A stretch of 64,000 nt of DNA from Pseudorhodoferax sp. Leaf267 (GTDB lineage: Bacteria; Pseudomonadota; Gammaproteobacteria; Burkholderiales; Burkholderiaceae_C). The notes beneath the pieces are model-generated. The model was not told where the DNA came from. It saw only the letters and a list, made by a program, of their open reading frames with translations, and did not search any database. Positions 8,404 through 16,121 of the stretch are shown here, in pieces (positions within the stretch are counted from its first letter, which is position 1; each line of letters starts with the position of its first letter). A program made the translations under genes and the position numbers. The stretch spans positions 274,613-338,612 of the forward strand of contig NZ_LMMV01000024.1 of the NCBI RefSeq assembly GCF_001422405.1. The letters run 5' to 3'.

Positions 8404-9336
8404 ATGCGCCATTCGCTCGTTCCCGCCAGCCTGCGCTATGCCGACCAGGTCGCACGTTCCGGCTCGATCCAGAAGGCCGCGCGCGAGCTGCACGTGGCCG
8501 CGTCGGCGATCAACCGCCAGATCCTGCAGCTGGAGGACGAGTTCGGCGTGCCGCTGTTCGAGCGGCTGCCGCGCGGCATGCAGCTCACGGCCTCGGGCGA
8601 GGCGCTCATCGCGCTGGTGCGGCGCTGGGGGCAGGACGAGCGCCGCCTGGTGGCCGAGGTGCGGCGCATCCAGGGCGTGCACCAGGGCCATGTGTCGCTG
8701 GTGGCGATGGACAGCCTGTCCACCAGCGTGCTGCCGCGGCTGGTGGGGCAACTGAGCGCGCAGCATCCGCTGGTGAGCCTGTCCATCGAACTGGCCACGC
8801 CCGACGACGCCGAGGTAGCGCTCATGGGCGGCAAGGCCGACTTGGCCGCCATCTTCAACCTGGCGCCGCGGCGCGAACTGCTGGTGCTGTGGAAGGCCGA
8901 GCTGCCATTGGGCTGCGTGGTGGCGCCGGGGCATGCCTTGGCGCAGTCCGCCAGCGTGAGTTTCCAGGAGGCCACGCAGCACCCGGTGGCGCTGCAAAGC
9001 CGGGCGTTGACGATCCGCCGCTACCTGGAGGCGCAGTACAGCTGGCTGTTCCAGGCGCCGCGCCGCTTCGTGGAGAGCAATTCACTGCAGCTTGTGAAGC
9101 AGCTCGCGATGGCGGGCCAGCATGTGGTGTTCACGTCCGAGCTCGATGCCGCGGCCGAGCTGGCCGACGGCCGGCTGGTGTTCGTGCCCATCCGCGACCG
9201 CAGCGCCGAGCCGCAGGGCATCAGCGTGGCGGTGGATTCGGCCCGGCCGCCGGGCTCGGTGGTGAAGCTGGTGGCCGAGCAGCTGATTGCGGTGCTGCAG
9301 GAGGGGTTGGCGGCGGCGCGGGCGGTGAGGGGATGA
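8404..9336 (+). CDS. LysR-family transcriptional regulator
   Basis: This 310-residue LysR-type regulator has an N-terminal winged helix-turn-helix (SLRYADQVARSGSIQKAA through LEDEFGVPLFERL). A periplasmic-binding-protein-like effector domain follows from about residue 90. The ATG at 8404 gives the canonical spacing to the helix-turn-helix, although the frame is open far upstream. It is transcribed divergently from uraD with a 94-bp shared promoter region, so it probably controls the uraD-Bug operon in response to a ureide or related compound. No clean T-N11-A palindrome was identified in the gap. Confidence 0.88.
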   Translation: MRHSLVPASLRYADQVARSGSIQKAARELHVAASAINRQILQLEDEFGVPLFERLPRGMQLTASGEALIALVRRWGQDERRLVAEVRRIQGVHQGHVSLVAMDSLSTSVLPRLVGQLSAQHPLVSLSIELATPDDAEVALMGGKADLAAIFNLAPRRELLVLWKAELPLGCVVAPGHALAQSASVSFQEATQHPVALQSRALTIRRYLEAQYSWLFQAPRRFVESNSLQLVKQLAMAGQHVVFTSELDAAAELADGRLVFVPIRDRSAEPQGISVAVDSARPPGSVVKLVAEQLIAVLQEGLAAARAVRG

Positions 9337-9356
9337 GCACCGCAGCGCGCTGCGCC

Positions 9357-10376
9357 TCAAGCGGCTGCCGACGACCCCCGCACCACCAGCAGCCCCGGCA
9401 GCCGCAGCTGCCGAGCCGGCCCCTCGTGCCCCTGCAGCCGCTCGATCAGGCAGCGCGCCGCGCCCTGGCCGATGGCGTCGGTGGGCTGGGCGATCGCCGA
9501 CAGGCCGGGGCCGATCAGCGAGGCCCAGTCGGGGTCGTCGAAGCCGACGAAGCCCAGCTCGGTGCCGAACTGCCATCCGAGCTGGCGCATGGCATGGGCG
9601 ACGCGCAGCGTGACCACGGCATTGCCGGCCACCACCGCGGCCCGGCACCGCGTGCCCGCGCGCTTGCGCAGGGCGACCAGCGCGGCGAGCAGGGCCGCGT
9701 CGGCGCCGTCCGCGCTTTCGAAGACCTGGCCGGCCGTCGGTGCGCGCAGGCAGGCGCCGAAGGCCGTGGCGCGCTCGCGCCGGGTGCTGACGCCGGCGAC
9801 GGGCTCGGTCACGTAGAGCAGCTCCTTCCAGCCGCCGGCCGTCAGGTGCTCGCAGACCTGGGCCATGGCGCCGGCGTTGTCCAGCGCCACGAAGTCGGCC
9901 GCCATGCCGGCGTGGCGACGGTCCACCAGCACCACGGGCTTGCCCTGGGCCGCGATGGCGTCGGGCACGCCGCTGCCGCGGCCCAGCGTGTTGAGGATGA
10001 AGCCATCGACCTGGTAGCCGGCCAGCGCGGCGATGGCCTCGCGTTCGCGCCCGGGCTCGTTGCCCAGGTTGAACAGCATCACGAGGTAGCCCGCTTCGCG
10101 GCAGGCCTGCTCGGCGCCGCGCAGCACGGCCACCGAGTAGGGGTTGGCGATGTCGGCCACGACCAGGCCGATCAGGCGCGAACGGCCGTGGCTCAGGGCC
10201 TGGGCCATGGGGCTGGGCGCATAGCCGAGCTGGGCGATGGCGGCCTCGACACGGGCCGCGATGTCGGGGCTCAGCAGGCGCTCGCGGTGGTTGAAGAAGC
10301 GCGAGACCGTGGCCTTGGAGACGCCGGCTGCGGCGGCCACGTCGGAGATGGTGGGGCGGCCCGGCGCTGCGCTCAC
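9357..10376 (-). CDS. ptxS: LacI-family repressor, PtxS-like (2-ketogluconate-responsive)
   Basis: This 339-residue LacI/GalR repressor has an N-terminal helix-turn-helix (TISDVAAAAGVSKATVSRFF) and hinge (QALSHGRSRLIGLVV). A sugar-binding core follows to the C-terminus. The GTG start at 10376 overlaps the kguD stop as GTGA, making it the last gene of the operon. Adjacent kguK and kguD, plus the exact palindrome known for PtxS upstream of the operon, identify it as a PtxS ortholog or functional equivalent. In Pseudomonas, PtxS represses the kgu operon and is released by 2-ketogluconate. Being inside the operon it would be autoregulated. Confidence 0.85.
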   Translation of the reverse strand: MSAAPGRPTISDVAAAAGVSKATVSRFFNHRERLLSPDIAARVEAAIAQLGYAPSPMAQALSHGRSRLIGLVVADIANPYSVAVLRGAEQACREAGYLVMLFNLGNEPGREREAIAALAGYQVDGFILNTLGRGSGVPDAIAAQGKPVVLVDRRHAGMAADFVALDNAGAMAQVCEHLTAGGWKELLYVTEPVAGVSTRRERATAFGACLRAPTAGQVFESADGADAALLAALVALRKRAGTRCRAAVVAGNAVVTLRVAHAMRQLGWQFGTELGFVGFDDPDWASLIGPGLSAIAQPTDAIGQGAARCLIERLQGHEGPARQLRLPGLLVVRGSSAAA

Positions 10377-11350
10377 ACGCTGCCCTTGTCGTAACGTGCC
10401 GTCGGCGTCTCGCCCGCCAGTGCCTGCAGCAGGTTGGTGACGGCCAGCGCGGCCATGGCGTGGCGCGTCTCGGCCGTGGCCGAGCCGATGTGCGGCAGCG
10501 GCGTGACGCGCGGGTGGGTGCGCAGGGGCGAGTCCTGCGGCAGCGGCTCCTTGGCGAACACGTCCAGGCCGGCGGCGCGCAGGGGGCCGGCATCCAGCGC
10601 GGCCAGCAGCGCGGCCTCGTCGACGGTGGCGCCACGGCCCCCGTTGATGAAGATGCTGCCGGGCTTCATCTGCGCGAACACCTCGGCACCCAGCATGCCG
10701 CGCGTGGCGGGCGACAGCGGCAGCATGGCGACCACGAAGTCGGCGCGCGGCAGCAGTTCGGCCAGCGGCGTGTGCGTGGCGCGGCCCACGAGATCGGGCG
10801 CCTGCGTGGCCAGGTCTACCGGCCGGCGTGCGTGGTACAGCACCGGCATGCCGAAGCCCAGCGCGGCGCGGCGCGCGATGGCCTGGCCGATGCGGCCGAA
10901 GCCGAGCAGGCCCAGCGTCTTGTGGTGCACGTCCCAGCCGAACAGGTCTTCGCCGACATTCTTTTTCCACTGGCCTTCTCGCACCAGCGTGGCGAGCTCC
11001 ACCACGCGGCGGCTGGTTGCCATGAGCAGCGCGAACACGGTGTCGGCCACGGTCTCGTCGAGCACGCCGGGCGTGTGGCACAGCACGATGCCGCGGCGCT
11101 CCAGCTCGGGCAGCGCGTAGTTGTCCACGCCGACGGAGACGCTGGAGATCACCTGCAGCTGCGGTGCGCGGTCCAGCAGCGCGGCGTCCACCGGGTGGCT
11201 GGAGCCGATCAGCGCGTGCGCCTGGGGCAGAGCGGCGTCGAAGGCGGCGAGGTCGTTCTTGGGGTCGGCCACGGTCACCTGGTGCACGGCCTGCAGGCGG
11301 GCGAGCTGGTCAGCCGGCAGCGCGCGAAAGACGAGGATGTTCTTCTTCAT
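10373..11350 (-). CDS. kguD: 2-ketogluconate 6-phosphate reductase (D-2-hydroxyacid dehydrogenase family)
   Basis: This 325-residue NAD(P)H-dependent enzyme should reduce 2-keto-6-phosphogluconate to 6-phosphogluconate, feeding the Entner-Doudoroff pathway. The cofactor motif is GFGRIG at 150-155. The catalytic trio of the family is visible: Arg239 (GGRGATVDE), Glu268 (FAKEPLP) and His287 (PLPHIGSA). The ATG overlaps the kguK stop (ATGA) and the stop overlaps ptxS. GhrB-type glyoxylate/hydroxypyruvate reductases are close relatives. The kinase and PtxS neighbours, rather than sequence alone, favour KguD. Confidence 0.85.
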   Translation of the reverse strand: MKKNILVFRALPADQLARLQAVHQVTVADPKNDLAAFDAALPQAHALIGSSHPVDAALLDRAPQLQVISSVSVGVDNYALPELERRGIVLCHTPGVLDETVADTVFALLMATSRRVVELATLVREGQWKKNVGEDLFGWDVHHKTLGLLGFGRIGQAIARRAALGFGMPVLYHARRPVDLATQAPDLVGRATHTPLAELLPRADFVVAMLPLSPATRGMLGAEVFAQMKPGSIFINGGRGATVDEAALLAALDAGPLRAAGLDVFAKEPLPQDSPLRTHPRVTPLPHIGSATAETRHAMAALAVTNLLQALAGETPTARYDKGSV

Positions 11351-12306
11351 AGCCCGGCCTCGTCCAGTTGCGCCCGCGTCGGCAGGCCTTCGGTGTCGCC
11401 CAGCACCTGCACCGCACGTGCGCCGATCCACGCGCCGCGGCGCACGGCCTCGGGCACGCTCTTGCCCTCCAGCAAAGCGCTGATCACGCCGGCCGCGAAG
11501 CCGTCGCCCGCGCCCACCGTGTCGATGACCTTCTCGACCGGATAGCCCGGCACGCGGCCCGTGCCTTGCGTGTCGCTGTCGTAGTAAGCACCGTCGGCGC
11601 CCAGCTTCACGACGACCAGCTTGGCGCCCTGTGCGCGGTAAAACGCGGCCACGCGCTCGGGCTGCGTCTCGCCGGTCAGGATCTCGCCTTCCTCGATGCC
11701 GGGCAGCACCCAGTCGGCGCGCGCGGCCAGTGCGTTGATGGTGCTGCGCATCAAGTCCGTGCTGCCCCACAGGCCGGGCCGCAGGTTGGTGTCGAACGAC
11801 ACCGTGCGGCCGGCCTCGCGTGCGATCTCCATGGTGCGGATGGCGGTGGGCAGCGTGGTGGCCGAGATGGCCGGGAACACGCCGGTCGCGTGCAGGTGGC
11901 GCGCGCTGCGCAGCCAGGGCTCGTCGATATCGGCAGGCGACATGCGGCTGGCGGCCGAGCCCTTGCGGTGCGACTCGACCAGCGGGTCGCGGCCGTCCGT
12001 CACGCGTTCCTTGAACTGAAAGCCCGTGGTCTGCGCCGCATCGCACACCACGTGCGAGCAGTCGATGCCCTCGCCGCGCATGGCGGCCAACAGGTAGCGC
12101 GCCATGCTGTCGCTGCCCAGGCGGCTGGCCCAGCCCACCTTGAAGCCCAGGCGTGCCAGGCCGATGGCCACGTTGGTCTCAGCGCCGGCCGTGCGTTTGA
12201 GGAAGCCGGTGGCGTCTTCCAGGGGGCCGGGCCGGTCGGCGACCAGCAACATCATGGCTTCGCCGAACAGGGCGACGTCGAAGGCGTGGTGAGTCGTGGA
12301 GGTCAT
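11347..12306 (-). CDS. kguK: PfkB-family 2-ketogluconate kinase
   Basis: This 319-residue ribokinase-fold sugar kinase is predicted to phosphorylate 2-ketogluconate at C6. It has the first PfkB signature region ([17 protein letters not shown]) and the catalytic anion-hole motif [12 protein letters not shown] with its general-base Asp. An ATP-site region ([12 protein letters not shown]) precedes the second motif. The start overlaps the end of the ABC ATPase gene by 4 bases and the stop overlaps kguD. The 2-keto-3-deoxygluconate kinase KdgK is a near homologue and a real alternative. The adjacent kguD and PtxS site tip the call to KguK. Confidence 0.82.
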   Translation of the reverse strand: MTSTTHHAFDVALFGEAMMLLVADRPGPLEDATGFLKRTAGAETNVAIGLARLGFKVGWASRLGSDSMARYLLAAMRGEGIDCSHVVCDAAQTTGFQFKERVTDGRDPLVESHRKGSAASRMSPADIDEPWLRSARHLHATGVFPAISATTLPTAIRTMEIAREAGRTVSFDTNLRPGLWGSTDLMRSTINALAARADWVLPGIEEGEILTGETQPERVAAFYRAQGAKLVVVKLGADGAYYDSDTQGTGRVPGYPVEKVIDTVGAGDGFAAGVISALLEGKSVPEAVRRGAWIGARAVQVLGDTEGLPTRAQLDEAGL

Positions 12307-13067
12307 GCGTGTGAGCTCAAGATCTGGCCCAGGAATTGTCGGGTCTTCTCGTGCTGTGGCGCCTTGAAGAACTGCTCGGGCGGCGCCTGCTCGACGATGC
12401 GCCCTTCGGCCATGAAGATCACGCGGTCGGCCACGCTGCGCGCAAAGCCCATCTCGTGCGTGACGCACAGCATGGTCATGCCGTCTTCGGCCAGGCCGAT
12501 CATGGTGTCCAGCACCTCCTTGACCATCTCCGGGTCCAGCGCAGAAGTGGGCTCGTCGAACAGCATGATCTTCGGGCTCATGCACAGCGCGCGCGCAATC
12601 GCCACGCGCTGCTGCTGGCCGCCCGAAAGTTGGCTGGGGTACTTGTTGGCCTGCTCGGGGATGCGCACGCGCGTGAGGTACTGCATGGCCACCTCTTCGG
12701 CCTCCTTCTGCGTCATGCCGCGCGAGCGCATGGGCGCCAGCGTGCAGTTCTGCAGGATGGTGAGGTGCGGAAACAGGTTGAACTGCTGGAACACCATGCC
12801 GACTTCGGCCCGCACGGCGTCCACGTTCTTGCCGCCCGCCGTGAGCTCGATGCCGTCCACGACGATCTTGCCCTGCTGCACGGTCTCCAGCCGGTTGATA
12901 CAGCGGATGAGGGTGGACTTGCCCGAGCCCGACGGGCCGCAGACCACGATGCGTTCGCCAGCGCGCACCGACAGGTCGATGCCGGTCAGCACCTGGAACT
13001 GGCCGTACCACTTGTTGACGCCGGCCATCTCGATGATGGGGGCGCCGAGGGTGTGGACCTGCGACAT
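12303..13067 (-). CDS. ABC transporter ATP-binding protein, polar-amino-acid type
   Basis: This 254-residue cytoplasmic ATPase powers the importer encoded upstream. It shows Walker A GPSGSGKS at 44-51, a Q-loop in [13 protein letters not shown], the signature LSGGQ at 147-151, Walker B IMLFDE at 167-172, and the H-loop in CVTHEMGFA. The sequence is of the GlnQ/HisP type. The ATG at 13067 shares one base with the stop of the binding-protein gene (TGATG). A longer frame start at 13106 would run into that gene and is rejected. Its operon with kguK, kguD and ptxS suggests the cargo is a sugar acid rather than an amino acid. Confidence 0.9.
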   Translation of the reverse strand: MSQVHTLGAPIIEMAGVNKWYGQFQVLTGIDLSVRAGERIVVCGPSGSGKSTLIRCINRLETVQQGKIVVDGIELTAGGKNVDAVRAEVGMVFQQFNLFPHLTILQNCTLAPMRSRGMTQKEAEEVAMQYLTRVRIPEQANKYPSQLSGGQQQRVAIARALCMSPKIMLFDEPTSALDPEMVKEVLDTMIGLAEDGMTMLCVTHEMGFARSVADRVIFMAEGRIVEQAPPEQFFKAPQHEKTRQFLGQILSSHA

Positions 13068-13852
13068 CAGGAGTTCGGCATCGTGGGGAAATCCGTCCCC
13101 AGCCACTTTTGATACAGCTTGCCGAGTTCGCCGTTCTTCTTGTTGCGATCAACAAAGTCATCCAGCGTCTTCTTCAGCTCAGCCTGCCCCGGTCGCAACG
13201 CCACGCCCATTACCTGCTGGCGCAGATTGAACTTGTTCTCGTACGTGCCAGCCGGTGCGCGCTTGGCGATCTGCGCGGCCACCGTCGTGGAGCAGCCAAT
13301 GGCATCGACCTGGCCCGACATCAGCGCCTGCATGGCAGAGGCGTCGTCGTCGAAGCGGCGGATCTCGGTGCCCTCGGGTGCGACGGCGGTCAGCGCCACG
13401 TCCTGCGTGCTGGCGCGGGCCACGCCGACCCGCTTGCCCTTGAGGTCGGCCGGCTCCTTCAATTGCACCTTGCTCACGCCGTACAGCACGATGGTGGCGG
13501 CCGCGTAGGGCGACGAGAAGTCGACCTGCTTGGCACGCTCGGGCGTGATGGCCAGCGAGGCGACCAGCACGTCGACCTTGTTGGTCAGCAGGAACGGGAT
13601 GCGGTTTGGGCCGGTGACGGGCACGATGTTGGCCTTCACACCCAGGTCCTTGGCCAGCAGCTTGGCCACGTCGGCGTCGTAGCCGTCGGGCTGGTTCTGC
13701 GCGTTGGTCGTGCCGTAGGGCGGGAAGTCCACCAGCATGCCGATGGTGATCTCGCCCTTCTTCTTGATGTCGGCAATGCTCTGTGCGGCAGCGGGCAATG
13801 CGAAGGCAGCGGCGAGGGTCAGCGCCAGGGCGGCGCGGCGGGTGGTGGTCAT
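13067..13852 (-). CDS. Periplasmic binding protein, SBP_bac_3 family
   Basis: This 261-residue receptor has a signal peptide ([20 protein letters not shown]) cleaved near residue 24. A family-3 solute-binding fold follows: [13 protein letters not shown], the first-lobe strand [15 protein letters not shown], and the hinge region [16 protein letters not shown]. Family-3 proteins usually bind amino acids. The amino-acid carboxylate Arg is normally found after the SITxxR region. Here the corresponding text is [17 protein letters not shown], so an Arg that could hold a carboxylate is retained. A GGAG ribosome-binding site precedes the ATG. The operon context points to 2-ketogluconate or another aldonate as ligand. 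Confidence 0.88.
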   Translation of the reverse strand: MTTTRRAALALTLAAAFALPAAAQSIADIKKKGEITIGMLVDFPPYGTTNAQNQPDGYDADVAKLLAKDLGVKANIVPVTGPNRIPFLLTNKVDVLVASLAITPERAKQVDFSSPYAAATIVLYGVSKVQLKEPADLKGKRVGVARASTQDVALTAVAPEGTEIRRFDDDASAMQALMSGQVDAIGCSTTVAAQIAKRAPAGTYENKFNLRQQVMGVALRPGQAELKKTLDDFVDRNKKNGELGKLYQKWLGTDFPTMPNS

Positions 13853-13879
13853 GGTGGAGGTCTCCGGGGGGTTGAGAGG

Positions 13880-14533
13880 TCAGCGGGCGAGGGTGGCCGC
13901 ACGGCGCTTTTCCATGCGGGTGGCCAGCAGCGACAGCGGCCAGCAGATCACGAAGTAGATGGCGGCCACGGTGGTGAACACATGCAGCGGCTGGAAAGTG
14001 GCGTTGTTGATGATCTGGCCGGCGCGCGTGATCTCGGCAAAGCCGATGATGGCCGCCAGCGACGTGCCCTTGATCACCTGCACCAGGTAGCCCACCGTGG
14101 GCGCCAGCGCGATCCGACCAGCTTGCGGCAGGATCACGTCGCGCATGCGGTCCAGGTACGACAGGTTCAGCGCCAGCGCCGCCTCGCGCTGCCCGCCCGG
14201 CACGGCCTGGATGCAGCCGCGCCAGATCTCGGCCAGGAAGGCGGCGGTGTTCAGCGTCAGCGCGATGCTGGCCGCCACCCAGGGGTTGATGTCCAGGCCC
14301 ATGACCGGGAAGCCGAAGAAGATCAGGAACAGCTGCAGCAGCAGCGGCGTGCCCTGGAAGACCTGGATGAAGGCAGTGGCCAGCCCCTGCGCCGCGCGGC
14401 TCTCGCTGGTGCGCGCCAGCGCGACGAACAGGCCCAGCACGGCGCCGCCGATGAAGGCGATGGCCGACAGCGCCAAGGTCCACTTGGCGGCTTCGAGGAT
14501 GAACAGGAACTCTGGGAGGCCGAAGGTACGCAT
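13880..14533 (-). CDS. ABC transporter permease, HisM/GlnP type (second subunit)
   Basis: This 217-residue inner-membrane permease has about five hydrophobic segments. The family pattern is clear: the opening FILEAAKWTLALSAIAFIGG, the IQVFQGTPLLLQLFLIFFG segment, and an EAA-type coupling loop around GQREAALALNLSYLDRMRDV. A basic C-terminus (MEKRRAATLAR) follows the last membrane helix. It lies 15 bp after the first permease and 27 bp before the binding-protein gene. With the other permease it should form the heterodimeric channel of the importer. Confidence 0.9.
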   Translation of the reverse strand: MRTFGLPEFLFILEAAKWTLALSAIAFIGGAVLGLFVALARTSESRAAQGLATAFIQVFQGTPLLLQLFLIFFGFPVMGLDINPWVAASIALTLNTAAFLAEIWRGCIQAVPGGQREAALALNLSYLDRMRDVILPQAGRIALAPTVGYLVQVIKGTSLAAIIGFAEITRAGQIINNATFQPLHVFTTVAAIYFVICWPLSLLATRMEKRRAATLAR

Positions 14534-14548
14534 GTCGTGGACTCCGGC

Positions 14549-15220
14549 TCAGCGCTTGTCGGGGTAGTTGAGGAACTGGCGGTGGATCAGCTTGAAGAGC
14601 GCCGAGAACGACAGCGCCAGCCCCAGGTAGATCAACGTCACGACGATGTAGATCTCGAAGCTGCGGAAGGTCTGCGACTGCAGCGTGGCGGCCACCGAGG
14701 TGAGGTCGTCCGCCGAGATCACCGAGACCACGGCCGAGGTCAGCATCAGCAGGATGAACTGGCTGGTGAGCGCCGGGTAGATCGCCTTGAGCGCGGGCTT
14801 GATGATGACGAAGCGGAAGATCTCCCAGCCCTTGAGGTTCAGCGCGCGGCCGGCCTCGATCTGGCCTTTGGGGATGGACTCGATGCCGGCGCGGATGATC
14901 TCGGTGGCATAGGCGCCCAGGTTCACCACCATGGCCGTCAGCGCGGCCTGGTAGGGCGACCAGCGCAGGCCGAAGGCCGGCAGCGCGAAGAAAAAGAAGA
15001 ACAGCTGGACCAGGAAGGGCGTGTTGCGGATCAGCTCGATGTAGGCCTGGATGAGCAAGCGTAGCCACGCCGGGCCGCTGGTCTTGCCCCAGGCACCGAG
15101 CACCGCGACGACGAGGCCGAGCACGGTGGCCGTGAGCGAGAGCTGCACGGTGATCCACGTGCCCTTGAGCAGCAGGGGCCAGGCCGCAAAGACGGCGTCG
15201 AACTGGAATTGGTAATTCAC
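14549..15220 (-). CDS. ABC transporter permease, HisQ/GlnP type (first subunit, operon head)
   Basis: This 223-residue membrane permease has the family opening MNYQFQFDAVFAAWPLLLKG. It also carries the YIELIRNTPFLVQLFFFFF stretch and the coupling loop GQIEAGRALNLKGWEIFRFV. The start is GTG at 15220, chosen because MNYQF is the usual beginning of this family. It is the first gene of a seven-gene operon (two permeases, receptor, ATPase, kguK, kguD, ptxS). The PtxS-type palindrome ends only 10 bases before this GTG, so the operator must cover the transcription start or leader. No strong Shine-Dalgarno sequence fits in the remaining space. Confidence 0.9.
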   Translation of the reverse strand: MNYQFQFDAVFAAWPLLLKGTWITVQLSLTATVLGLVVAVLGAWGKTSGPAWLRLLIQAYIELIRNTPFLVQLFFFFFALPAFGLRWSPYQAALTAMVVNLGAYATEIIRAGIESIPKGQIEAGRALNLKGWEIFRFVIIKPALKAIYPALTSQFILLMLTSAVVSVISADDLTSVAATLQSQTFRSFEIYIVVTLIYLGLALSFSALFKLIHRQFLNYPDKR

Positions 15221-15230
15221 GCCCCAAGTA

Positions 15231-15244
15231 TGAAACCGGTTTCA
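15231..15244. promoter_or_regulatory. PtxS-type operator (perfect 14-bp palindrome)
   Basis: TGAAACCGGTTTCA is perfectly self-complementary and sits 10 bp upstream of the GTG of the first permease gene. It is identical to the palindrome I recall for PtxS in Pseudomonas putida. A PtxS-like gene closes the operon, so negative autoregulation of transport and catabolism is predicted. A clear -10/-35 pair was not found. The position, close to the start codon, would allow direct blocking of initiation. Confidence 0.85.
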
Positions 15245-15310
15245 TTGCGGCGCGATAGGGGTTTGTGCGGATGTCCGCCGAGCCCACCGATTCGCGCGCA
15301 GACCGGCGCG

Positions 15311-16018
15311 CTACAGCCGCTTGGGCACCTTGTCGGCTTTGCGCTCCACCGGGTTCGCGGTGAGCCCGCTGGACGGGTAATGGCGCATGAATTCGTGGGC
15401 CTTCTCGACGCGCGCGTTGAGCCAGGCGTCGTACGCACCTTCGTTCAGGATGACCGGCATGCGCGCCTCGCTGCCATGCGGCTTGTAGCGGCGCAGCAGG
15501 GCGTGGCTGTCGGCGTTGACGGTGAGCAGCGTGTAGCTGGTCAGGGTGTTGCCGTCGGGCCCTGTCCACAGCGCCCACAGGCCGGCCACGCCCATGGGCT
15601 GGCCGTCGACACGGCTGATGCGCGTGGGCACGGTCTTGCCGTTGCGCAGGTCGTCCTCGAAGAAGGCCGTCATCGGCACGATGCAGCGCTGGCCTTGCAG
15701 CCAGGCGTCGCGGAAGGCGCGGGCGGTGGAGGCGAGCTCCGAGCGTGCGTTGACGAGTTTGGTGGCGCGCAGCTGGCCGTCGGACGCAGACTTGACCCAG
15801 TGCGGCACCAGGCCCCACTGCGCAGCCACCAGCGTGCGCGTGGGCGCGGCTGCTGGCTCGCCAGCGACTGCTGCTGCCACGGTGGTGGATGCGGAGCGAA
15901 TGCACAGGCCCTGCTTGCGCGGCCACATGTCGCGGGGGGCGGGCGCATCGGGCGCAGGCACCGCGAAGGCATCGTGATAGTCCTGCGCCAGCGGCAGCGA
16001 TTCGTAATGTGTGCTCAT
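15311..16018 (-). CDS. SRAP/YedK (HMCES)-family protein lacking Cys2
   Basis: SRAP proteins protect abasic sites in single-stranded DNA through a thiazolidine crosslink made by Cys2. This 235-residue member retains the Asn-containing LVNARSE motif, the Glu region MTAFFEDD, and MGVAGLWALW, followed by RMPVIL. However, it begins MSTHYES where family members begin Met-Cys, so the invariant Cys2 is Ser (AGC, one base from TGC). An upstream in-frame extension exists to 16090 but does not supply a Met-Cys start. The usual His before RMPVIL is not obvious either (KPHGSEARMPVIL). It may be inactive as a crosslinker or have another role. It is separated by about 100 bp from the next operon. Confidence 0.85.
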   Translation of the reverse strand: MSTHYESLPLAQDYHDAFAVPAPDAPAPRDMWPRKQGLCIRSASTTVAAAVAGEPAAAPTRTLVAAQWGLVPHWVKSASDGQLRATKLVNARSELASTARAFRDAWLQGQRCIVPMTAFFEDDLRNGKTVPTRISRVDGQPMGVAGLWALWTGPDGNTLTSYTLLTVNADSHALLRRYKPHGSEARMPVILNEGAYDAWLNARVEKAHEFMRHYPSSGLTANPVERKADKVPKRL

Positions 16019-16121
16019 GCGCGATGGTATCGGCGGTGCCGCGTCACCACCGCCCAACATGCGGGCTGCGGCGCGGCGCGGGTTTGACACCCGCCGTCAT
16101 CGCTGCGCCGTCACGGCGCTC

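Noticed and set aside
3830..10394. Long open frames on the opposite strand of real genes, such as those over the GlxA, hydrolase and LacI genes
   Set aside because: They mirror high-GC codon bias, have Arg/Ala/His-rich low-complexity translations and no family motifs, and lie fully over well-supported genes.
12303..15220. Plain amino-acid ABC transporter unrelated to the kgu genes
   Set aside because: The reading frames overlap directly with kguK and kguD, and the PtxS-type operator lies before the first permease, so a shared sugar-acid function is more likely. It is not proven.
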